Source: Streptomyces sp. NBC_01283
Lineage (GTDB): Bacteria > Actinomycetota > Actinomycetes > Streptomycetales > Streptomycetaceae
Direction of reading: 5' to 3'
Length of the DNA: 64,000 nt
Assembly (NCBI RefSeq): GCF_041435335.1
Contig: NZ_CP108430.1
Location: forward strand, 124,001 to 188,000
Shown piece by piece: positions 1 to 9,200 of this stretch. The notes under the pieces were generated by a model, which was not told where the DNA came from, searched no databases, and saw nothing but the letters and a program-made list of their open reading frames with translations. Position numbers and translations under genes: made by a program. The number at the start of each line of letters is the position of its first letter. Position 1 is the stretch's first letter.

Positions 1-438
1 GCCGCCGGGGTGCTTGCTCTCGGTGTCGCCCTTGTCGCTCGAGTCATGGATGGTCACGTGCTGGACACCGTCCAGGTACTGGCGCACGTGCCCCTTGTCG
101 GCGAGGCCGATGAACACCGCGTCGGAGGACCGGTCCGGCTTGAAGGTGATGCGGAGGTCGTCGTAGAGACCTCCCAGCTCCTTGTCGGCGCGCCAGCTCT
201 CGGTCGTCATGGCGTAGGTGTCGGTGCGGTGCATGTACTTGTCGGTGCCCAGATCGATGTAGCCGTCGTCCTGGGAGGACATGTAGAGGGCCGTACCGCC
301 CGCGCCGACGAGTGTCAGTGCGACGAGGGCCAGGAACGCGCCGACCACGACGGCGGTGACGCGTCCGGCCGTCCAGCCTTTGGAAGAGGTACGCACGTTC
401 GCCCCCTTCAGGAAACCTTTGGCGCCGTTGTCGGTCAC
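1..438 (-). CDS. Membrane-anchored hypothetical protein (C-terminus off window)
   Basis: This reading frame runs leftward off the window edge; 146 codons are visible. I chose the GTG at 436-438 because GAGGAGG sits just upstream on the minus strand. The N-terminus is short and basic. One hydrophobic segment at about residues 30-50 is rich in Ala, Val and Leu, and a polar Asp/Lys/Ser-rich extracellular-looking part follows. I do not recognise the family. Such single-span secreted-domain proteins are common in Streptomyces chromosomes and I infer it is a flanking housekeeping gene rather than part of the pathway. It is divergent from the crotonyl-CoA reductase gene and separated from it by more than 1.1 kb. 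Confidence 0.6.
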   Translation of the reverse strand, partial: MTDNGAKGFLKGANVRTSSKGWTAGRVTAVVVGAFLALVALTLVGAGGTALYMSSQDDGYIDLGTDKYMHRTDTYAMTTESWRADKELGGLYDDLRITFKPDRSSDAVFIGLADKGHVRQYLDGVQHVTIHDSSDKGDTESKHPGG

Positions 439-636
439 AAGTTCCTCCTCGGTCTGATCACCCGGTCACGAAAATCCGGGTGAGCGATATGTTTTGTGTG
501 CGGACGGTCGTGCAGAGCCCACGTGGCTCACCGTAAGCGGAAGAAGGGCATCCGACATCAGGGGCATCCCCTAGGCCCGCATCAGGGAGATCCCTTACGA
601 ACTCGTGATCGGTCGAGAAATACGACGGGTCGCGGT

Positions 637-665
637 GTTCAACTGGCTGGTTCGGCCAGTTGAAC
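637..665. promoter_or_regulatory. StrR-type activator box 1
   Basis: Perfect inverted repeat: GTTCAACTG at 637-645, 11 bases, CAGTTGAAC at 657-665. The known StrR recognition pattern is GTTCGACTG, 11 bases, CAGTCGAAC, so spacing and half-sites match except for one symmetric G-to-A change. A StrR-like gene lies at 33.8 kb. The box is about 200 bases from the divergent gene at the left edge and about 920 bases before the ccr gene. Confidence 0.75.
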
Positions 666-1350
666 GCGGTGTGAAGTCACCTCGGGACGGTCGCTCCGCT
701 TACGTCGTTTCCCGTTCCATGGGAAGTGAATCCATGTCTTTCTATGGTCCTTTTGTTACCCGCGCCGAAGCAATGCCCGCAGAGCGACGGCGGACCGGGC
801 CCGCACGATGGCCGCTTCGCCTCGCGGGAGCGCTTCCTGACGCCTTGACACCATCGTGACCTGGCCATCAGCCCGGATCCACGGGCGATCGAGATCGTCC
901 GGCCGACGTCACGGAGCAGCCCCGTGAAGGGCGCATCACCAGATTTTTCAAGCCGCATGAGATTCACGGATGATCCTTTCCATGCTCCCGATCGCCCGCT
1001 TTTCCGGCCCGGAGTGCGGCGGCCGGGCCCCGCCATGGGGCTCGCGGAAATTCGCTTGAATTCTGATACGCACCGGTTTCCCCGTTGTCCAACGCGAAAA
1101 CGTCCCCCACGACGTTCACCGCTGGACGACAACCCCTGTGCCGGGCAATGGCCTTGGCCCCGAGTAACACATCTCCTGCCGCTCTCAAGTGCGCCTATAG
1201 AGCGTCTCCAGTGATTCTCCAGGACGCTCTGTCTCGCGACGGTGCCGTGTTGCCGACCGAGTCGATGCGGATGCGCGGCCCGTGGTGACGACGAGGCATC
1301 GCCCGTAGAACCGGCGGCGAGTCTCACCAATTCCCGCGAAAGGGCGGGAC

Positions 1351-1379
1351 GTTCAACTGAACGAATCAGCCAGTTGAAC
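1351..1379. promoter_or_regulatory. StrR-type activator box 2, before the left operon
   Basis: Perfect inverted repeat with the same half-sites as box 1: GTTCAACTG at 1351-1359, 11 bases, CAGTTGAAC at 1371-1379. It lies 208 bases before the ccr start codon and faces the whole PKS/NRPS operon, so it is the likely activation site for the left half. Confidence 0.8.
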
Positions 1380-1587
1380 ATGGGAGCAAGTATCCGTGGT
1401 CGAAATTATGTCGGGTGCACCGCATACGAACCCTCTCCCCCTGGACTCCGTCGCGAGCGAAGTGCCAGCATTCATCCCGCACTTGCCTCCACGACTCGGC
1501 AAGGCGGCCCTGCCTTTTATCTCGCGAGAAATGCGAATCAACCGCGTCCGTTTCTCGCGGACTGAGCCGGAAAGAGGTCCGGAAACG

Positions 1588-2931
1588 ATGGAGAAGATCC
1601 TCGATGCGATCCTCGCGGGAGAACTCGACGAGGTGGCCCATTTGCCGGTGCCCGACTTCTACCGAGGGGTGGTGCTGCACGCCGATGAGACGGCGATGTT
1701 CGAAGGACTGGAAAGCCGGGACAAGGACCCGCGCAGCTCGCTGCATCTGGAGGAGGTGGCCACCCCCCAGCCGGCCGCGGGTGAGGTGCTTGTGGCGGTG
1801 ATGGCCAGCGGGATCAACCACAACACGGTGTGGTCCTCGATCTTCGAGCCGCTGCCGACGTTCGGCTTCCTCTCCCGTTACGGCCGCACCTCGCCGCAGG
1901 CGGCCCGGCACGACCTGCCCTACCACGTGCTGGGGTCCGACCTCTCCGGTGTGGTGCTGCGCTGCGGCGAGGGGGTGACGGGCTGGCAGCCCGGGGCCGA
2001 GGTGGTCGCGCACTGTCTGTCCGTGGAACTGGACCACCCCGACGGGCACGCCGACACCATGCTCGACCCCGAACAGCGGATCTGGGGGTTCGAGACCAAC
2101 TTCGGCGGGCTGGCCGAACTGGCGCTGGTCAAGGCCAATCAGCTCATGCCCAAGCCGCGCCACCTCACCTGGGAGGAGGCGGCCGCGTCGGGTCTGGTGA
2201 ACTCGACCGCGTACCGGCAGCTGGTGTCCGCGAACGGCGCCCGCCTCAAGCAGGGCGACACGGTGCTGATCTGGGGCGCCTCCGGCGGCCTCGGCTCCTA
2301 CGCCACCCAGCTGGTACTCAACGGCGGGGCGACACCGGTATGTGTGGTGTCCAGTCCGCAGAAGGCGGAGGCGTGCCGGCGGATGGGCGCGGAGCTCGTG
2401 ATCGACCGGAGCGCCGAGGGCTACCGGTTCTGGAAGGACGAGCACACACAGGACCCGCGCGAATGGCGCAGGCTCGGAGCTCGCATCAGGGAGCTGACCG
2501 GGGGCGACGACCCCGACATCGTCTTCGAGCACCCGGGCCGTGAGACCTTCGGCGCGAGCGTGTACGTGGCCCGCCGCGGCGGCACCATCGTCACCTGCGC
2601 GTCCACCTCCGGATATGAGCACACCTTCGACAACCGGTATCTGTGGATGCACCTCAAGCGCATCGTCGGTACCCATTTCGCGAACTACCGCGAGGCGTGG
2701 GAGGCCAACCGCCTCATCGCCAAGGGACTGGTGCATCCCACGCTGTCGGACGTGGTGCCGCTCGAAGGCACGTCCCAGGCGGTCCACGACGTGCACCACA
2801 ACCTGCACCAGGGCAAGGTCGGGGTGCTGTGCCTGGCCCCTGAAGAGGGGCTCGGGGTCAGCGACGCCGCGCTGCGGGACCGTCACGAGGCGGCCATCAA
2901 CAGGTTCCGCTCGCGGCCTGCGGGCGTCTGA
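1588..2931 (+). CDS. ccr: Crotonyl-CoA carboxylase/reductase
   Basis: 447 residues, the usual size of the family. It reductively carboxylates 2-enoyl-CoA with NADPH to make ethylmalonyl-CoA or longer alkylmalonyl-CoA. The MDR fold is clear: an N-terminal GroES-like half with the typical GINHNTVWSS stretch, and a Rossmann half with the GASGGLGSYA nucleotide-binding motif near residue 230, followed by a conserved FEHPGRETFG stretch. I took the ATG at 1588, preceded by AAAGAGG, in preference to upstream starts that would add a non-homologous tail. First gene of the left operon, behind StrR-type box 2. It fits the AGH-type acyltransferase of the second PKS module. The alkyl chain length it prefers cannot be read from sequence. 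Confidence 0.93.
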   Translation: MEKILDAILAGELDEVAHLPVPDFYRGVVLHADETAMFEGLESRDKDPRSSLHLEEVATPQPAAGEVLVAVMASGINHNTVWSSIFEPLPTFGFLSRYGRTSPQAARHDLPYHVLGSDLSGVVLRCGEGVTGWQPGAEVVAHCLSVELDHPDGHADTMLDPEQRIWGFETNFGGLAELALVKANQLMPKPRHLTWEEAAASGLVNSTAYRQLVSANGARLKQGDTVLIWGASGGLGSYATQLVLNGGATPVCVVSSPQKAEACRRMGAELVIDRSAEGYRFWKDEHTQDPREWRRLGARIRELTGGDDPDIVFEHPGRETFGASVYVARRGGTIVTCASTSGYEHTFDNRYLWMHLKRIVGTHFANYREAWEANRLIAKGLVHPTLSDVVPLEGTSQAVHDVHHNLHQGKVGVLCLAPEEGLGVSDAALRDRHEAAINRFRSRPAGV

Positions 2932-3278
2932 CACGTCGAGAGGTAACCCGGCGCGTCACGAAAGAAGACGCGCTTCCTCCGGGCGCGGCGCCAACTGCTT
3001 TTCCCCGAACGTTTCTTGACGGGTCGACGGGACCTGTTGGATGCTGACCGACGAATAGCGGAAATCGAACGGGGATGCGGCCGAATTTCGGATCGGCTCT
3101 CCTCGCCGCCCCTCCGGATCTCCAGATCCTCAGATCTCCGGATCTCGATTCAATTTCTTGGAATGGCTCCTTCGCCGAACGTGGCGGACAGCAGCCAGAA
3201 ATCCAGCTGGAATGCGCGGCCGGGCCGCCTGTTTCCGTAAGAGTTCACGCAGATTTCGAGCATGGAGAGGACGGTCGG
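2932..3278. other. Gap between ccr and the first PKS gene
   Basis: 347 bases with no gene. A perfect hairpin (GCGCGTC at 2951-2957 with GACGCGC at 2967-2973, followed by TTCCTCC) could attenuate transcription after ccr. Around 3112-3148 there is a run of near-repeats of GGATCTCC/AGATCCTC. An open frame continues upstream of the PKS start through this region but its translation matches nothing. Confidence 0.45.
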
Positions 3279-6200
3279 ATGTCGGGCCGGGACGCACGAT
3301 CGCTTGTCGACCATTTCCGCACGGTGTTGGGCGAGCACTCGCAGGAGCAGATCTTCCGTTTTCTCGTGGACGGCGAGGGCGAGCCGCAGGCGCTCGGCAA
3401 CGCCGAACTGGACCTGAGGGCCCGCACGATCGCGGCGGCGCTGCAGGAACGCTTCCCCGCCGGGGAGCGGGCGCTGATCATGTGCCCGGCCGGACTGGAC
3501 TACGTCACCTCGTTCTTCGCCTGCCTCTACGCGGACGTCGTCGCCGTGCCCGTCTACCCGCCGGACCCGGCGTTCCCGATGCGCACCCTGCCGCGGCTGA
3601 CCGCCATCGTGGAGGACGCGGAGCCGGCGGTGGTCCTCGCCCCTGCCGCGACCATCGCCCTGGTCGACCGCTTCGCCGAACACGCTCCGGCGCTGCGGAA
3701 CATCGTCTGGATCGCCGTCGACGACATCGACACCGCGGCCGCCGACGGCTGGCGCGCCCCCGGCACCGAACGCGACGACCTGGCGTTCCTGCAGTACACC
3801 TCCGGCTCCACCAGCAGCCCCAAGGGCGTGATGGTCAGCCACGGCAACCTGATGCACAACATCTCCGAGATGAACCGGCAGTTCTTCGGGAACGACCCCG
3901 ACCAGCACATGGTGAGCTGGCTGCCGCCCTTCCACGACCTCGGCCTGATCATGGGCCTGCTCACCCCCGCGTACGGCGGATACCCGGTCACCTTCATGTC
4001 CCCGTACTCGTTCCTGAAGCGGCCGCTGCGCTGGCTGCGGGCCATCTCCGACGTCCGGGCCACCGCGAGCCCCGCGCCGAACTTCGCCTACGACCTCGCG
4101 GTGGCCAAGATCACCGAGCAGGACCGGCAGACGCTGGATCTGAGCTCATGGCGCGTCGCCCTCAACGGGGCGGAGCCGGTGCGCAAGCAGACCATGGACC
4201 GCTTCTCCCGCACGTTCGCCGAGTGCGGCTACCGGCCCACCACGCACGCCCCGTCCTACGGTCTGGCCGAAGCCACCCTGGTGGTGTCCACCGGGGACCC
4301 GGCCGCCGAGCCCGTCCACCGCGACCTGCGCACCGAGGCACTCCTCGCCGGTGTGGCCGAGACCGCGGGACCGGGCGAGGCGGCACGCAACCTGCCCAGT
4401 TGCGGCATCTCGTTCCAGGACCAGCAGGTCGCCGTCGTGGACCCGCAGACCCATGCCGCGCTGCCCGCGGGGCGGGTCGGCGAACTGTGGGTGGCGGGAC
4501 CGAGCGTCGCGCGCGGCTACTGGCGCCGCCCCCAGGCCACCGAGGAGACCTTCCGGGCCCACCTCGACACCGGCGAGGGGCCGTTCCTGCGCACCGGCGA
4601 CCTGGGTTTCGCCGACGGTGACCAGATCTATGTCACCGGCCGTATCAAGGACGTCGTCATCGTCGCGGGCCGCAACCACTACCCCCAGGACATCGAACGC
4701 ACCGTGGAGAGCGTCGATCCGGGCCTGCGGGAAGGCTGCGGCGTGGCCGGCGCGCGCGAGATCGACGGTGAGGAACGGCTCATCGTCGTCCAGGAGTACC
4801 GCGGCAGCCGCTCGCCCGAGGACCGCGCACGGGTCATCGACGCGATACGCACCGAGGTCGCCCACGAGCACGGTCTTCAGCCGTTCATCGTCGCACTCAC
4901 CCGCACCGGTACGGTGCCCAAGACCTCCAGCGGCAAGCTGCAGCGCGCGGCCTGCCTCGACGCGCTCCTGGCAGGAACCGCGGAGCCGCTCGCGCTGTGG
5001 CGCGCGGACGAGGCAAAAGCGGGCCGGGTGCCCGAGGAGGCACCGGGCGCGAGCAAGGACGTGACGGAGCGTCCCGCGCCAAACGCCCGCGAGATCGAAC
5101 AGTGGCTGCGCCAGTCGCTGGCTGCCGCGACCGGACGACAGGTCGCCACCATCGATCCGGACGTGCCCTTCGCCGGCTACGGACTGCGTTCCGTCGAACT
5201 GGTCTCCATCGTCGGCGAGTTGGAGCAGCATCTCGGCGTTCCCCTGCAGCCCGGCATCGTCTGGGAACACCCCACCGCGGCCAAGCTCGCCGCCCACCTG
5301 GCAGGGTCGGCCGCCGACTCCCCGGCGCCCTCGCTCGCCGAGCCCGCCACCACCCTCACGGCCCCGGTGCCTGCCGCGGCGCCCGCCGGGGCAGCGGGGC
5401 AGGGCGCGGACGAGCCGATCGCCATCATCGGGATCGGCTGCCGCTTTCCCGGCGGGGTGGACGGCCCCGACAGCTTCTGGCAGCTGTTGACCGAGGGCCG
5501 CGACGCGGTCACCGAGGTTCCCGCCGACCGGTGGAGCACCGAGGAGTTCACCGACGCCGATCCGGCGGCCCCCGGCCGCACGACCAGCCGCTGGGGCGGT
5601 TTCGTCGAGGGCGTCGACCAGTTCGACTCGGGTTTCTTCGGCATCTCGCAGCAGGAAGCCGCCCGCATGGATCCGCAGCAGCGGCTGCTCGCGGAGGTCT
5701 CCTTCGAGGCCCTGGAGAACGCGGGCGTGCCCACCGCGTCGCTGTCCGGCACGCAGACCGGGGTGTTCATCGGCATCTCCACGTTCGACTACGCCACCGG
5801 CCAGTTGAACGACCTCGACGCCATCGACGCCTACACCGGAACCGGCAGCGCGCTGAGCATCGCCGCGAACCGGCTCTCGTATCTGCTGGATCTGCGCGGT
5901 CCGAGCATGGCGGTCGACTCCGCCTGCTCCTCCTCGCTGGTGGCCGTGCTCCAGGCGTGCACCAGCCTGAGCCGGGGCGACTGCGACCTGGCCGTCGCGG
6001 GCGGCGTCAACCTGGTGCTCTCCCCCGCGTTCGCCATCAACTTCAGCAAGGCGGGCGTCATGTCCGCCGAAGGCCGGTGCAAGCCGTTCGACGCGAGTGC
6101 CGATGGCTACGTGCGTTCCGAGGGCGCCGGCGTGGTGATACTCAAACCGCTCAGCCGGGCTCTGGCCGACGGCGATCCGGTACACGCCGTGATCCGCGGC

Positions 6201-9200
6201 GGCGCCGTCAATCAGGACGGAGCGAGCAACGGGCTGATGGCGCCCAACCCGAAGGCCCAGCAGGCAGTGGTACGTGCTGCCCACGCCAGGGCCGGGGTGC
6301 GCGCCGCGGACATCGCCTACGTGGAGGCGCACGGCACCGGCACCATCCTCGGGGACCCCATCGAGGCCAAGGCGCTGGGAGGTGTGCTCGGCGACGGTCG
6401 TGCCGCGGACCGGCCCTGCCTGATCGGCTCGGTGAAGTCCAACCTCGGCCACATGGAGGCCGCCGCCGGAATCGGAGGGCTGATCAAGACCGCCCTCATG
6501 GTCCGCCATCGCATGGTGCCGCCGACGCTGCACTACCGCGCGCCCAACCCGCACATTCCCTTCGACGAGCTCCCGGTCCGCGTCGCCGACACCCTTCAGC
6601 CGTGGCCGGCCACGGCTGCCCCGGCTCTGGCCGGCGTCAGTTCCTTCGGTTTCGGCGGCACCAACGCCCACCTGGTGGTGGAGGAACCGCCACCGGCCGC
6701 CGCTCCCGCCCACTCCCCCTCCGAGGGCGCCGCGCTGCTGACCGTCTCCGCCCGGGACGAGCAGGCCCTGCGTGATCTCGCCGCCCGTTACGCGGACAAG
6801 CTCACCGGCGCGACGCCCGTACGTGACGTCACGGCGGCCGCCGCGGTCCGCCGCACCCACCACGAGCACCGGCTGGCCTGCGTGGGCGCCGATGCCCCCG
6901 AACTGCGCACGGCGCTGGCCGCGTTCGGCCGCGGGGAGAGTGTCACCGGGCTCAGCACCGGGGTGCGCCGGGCCGGCCAGCAGTCGAAACCGGTGTTCGT
7001 CTTCTCCGGACAGGGGCCCCGCTGGTGGCCGCTGGCCGCCGAGCTGCTCACCGGTGACCTCGCCGCGGAGCAAGCCTTCAGCGCCGTACTGGAGCGGGCG
7101 GACACGCTGCTGCGCCGGCACACCGACTGGTCGCTCCTGGACCAGCTCGCAGCCGACCCGGCACGTTCCCGGCTGCTCGACACCGCGGTCGGCCAGCCCG
7201 CTCTCACCGCCGTCCAGATCGCGCTCGCCGCTCTGTGGCGCTCCTGGGGCATCGAGCCCGCCGCCGTCGTCGGACACAGCGTGGGTGAGATCGCCGCGGC
7301 CCATGTGGCGGGTGCGATCTCCCTGGAGGACGCCCTCCTGATCGCCCTGCACCGCGGCACGGCTCTGCACGCCGCCACCGGCAAGGGCCGGATGGCTGTC
7401 GCGGGCGTCTCCCTGGACGAGGCCCGCACGCTGCTCGCCGAGCGCGCCCCGGGGCCGGTGTGGATCGCTGCCGCCAACAGTCCCGGCTCCACCGTCTTCT
7501 CCGGCGAGAACGACGCCCTGGAGACGTTCGCCAAGTCCCTGGCCGACGACGGTCTGTACTGCAAGGTCCTCGAGTCCGTGGAGTTCGCCTCCCACTGCCC
7601 CCTGATGGAGCCCGTCGCCTCCGAACTGTGGCGGGTCCTTGCCCCCTTGCGGCCCCGGCCCACCGCCATCCCGATGATCTCCACCGGCACCGGGGAGATC
7701 GTGCCCGGTGACCGGCTCGACGCCGAGTACTGGGCGTCCAACCTCACCCGGCCGGTCTTGTTCGACACCGCCGTCACCGCGCTCGCCGACACCGGCCACA
7801 ACGTGTTCGTCGAGGCGTCACCTCACCCGATGCTCACCGACGCCGTCACCGAACGCCTTGCCTCGTACGACGACGGGGTCGCCGTATCGTCCCTGCGCCG
7901 GGATCAGCCGGGCCGCGCCACCGTGCTCGGCGAACTCGGCCGCCTGTACACCGCCGGCCACCAGATCGACTGGAGGCGGGTGCACGGTCCCGCCGGGCCG
8001 ATGACCGATCTGCCCGCCTATCCCTGGCAGCGCACCCGCAGCTGGCGCGAGCTGCGTCCGGCAGGCCGGTCCGCGCACCGTGGCCATCCGGCGCTGCGCG
8101 AGCGCACCGTGTCGGCGCTCTCACCGCACGCCGTCCACTGGTCGGCCCCGGTGGACCTCGCCGAGTTCCCCTACTTGACGGACCATCAAGTCGGTGGCAG
8201 TCCCGTGCTGCCCGCCGCCCTGATGCTGGACGCGGCGCTCGGCGCTGCCCGCGACCACCTCGACGACGGCGCTGTTCTGCACGATGTCGCCTTCACCCGG
8301 CTCTCCGTGGTGCCCGAACAGGCCGACGGGTCCACGCTGCAGCTCACGCTGGTGCCCGCGACGGCCGACACCGCGACGGTGCGCCTGTTCACCCGGTCCG
8401 GCGCCGGGGAGGACTGGACCGAAGCCGCACGGGCGGGCGTGCGCCGAACCGCTCCCGTCGCCACGGCCGAGCCTCTCGCCCCCGTCCGCACACGCTGTGC
8501 CACGTCGGTCCCGTCCGACGAGCACTACGCCGCCCTGCGCCACGCCGGGCTGGCGTACGGGCCCGCCTTCCAGGGCATCGAAGAGCTGTGGCAGGGCCGG
8601 GCCGAGGCCGTGGCCCGGCTTCGCGAGCGGAGCGCCCTGACCACCGACCGCGGCAAGCACCCTGTGCACCCGGTCGTGCTCGACAGTGCCCTGCAGGTCC
8701 TCAGTGCCGCCCTCGACGCACAGGACCAGCCTCTGGACGCGACGTACGTGCCGGTGGCCGTCGGCGGCTTCACCCTCGTCGGCGACCAGGTCGCCCCCCG
8801 CTGGGCGCACGCCGCCGTCACGGCGCCGCAGCCCGGCGCCGACACGATCACCGGTGCTCGCGTCGTCCTGTACGACGCCGAGGGCGCCGCCGTCGGCGAG
8901 ATCACCGACGTCACCCTGCAGCGTCTGGACCGCACCGAGACCGCGGACCCGCGCGACGAGGCTCTGCTCGATCTCGTCTGGCGCTCCACACCCGCGCCCG
9001 CCCCAGCCCTCCAGCAGCCGCCGGGCAGCTGGCTGCTCTTCGTCGACCAGGCCCGCACCACCGCGGGTCTCGCCGACGCGCTGCGCGCGCACGGCGCCAC
9101 CTGCCGGACCGTCACCACCGGCCCGGCCTACCGCAAGGTCGGCCCGGACCACTACGAGATCGATCCGGGCAGCCGGGAGGACATCGCGGCGCTGCTGGCC

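Larger units (their letters stand above)
439..1587. other. Long divergent intergenic region, cluster left boundary
   Basis: About 1.15 kb without a convincing gene. It holds two near-identical StrR-type inverted repeats (637-665 and 1351-1379) and one hairpin (1199-1230, AGAGCGTC paired with GACGCTCT across a 14-16 base loop). Open frames here on both strands lack family resemblance and good ribosome sites. Two of them start inside the inverted repeats and merely translate those repeats. The second box lies about 210 bases before the crotonyl-CoA reductase start, so this stretch probably carries the main promoter of the left operon. Confidence 0.6.

Noticed and set aside
677..1381. Long open frame on the minus strand in the left intergenic region, and small plus-strand frames there
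   Set aside because: The N-termini just translate the StrR-type inverted repeats, there are no ribosome sites or recognisable motifs, and the frames are what high-GC DNA gives by chance.
1396..1587. Upstream start for the crotonyl-CoA reductase
   Set aside because: The added 64 residues do not resemble the family, while ATG 1588 has AAAGAGG before it and gives the normal length.
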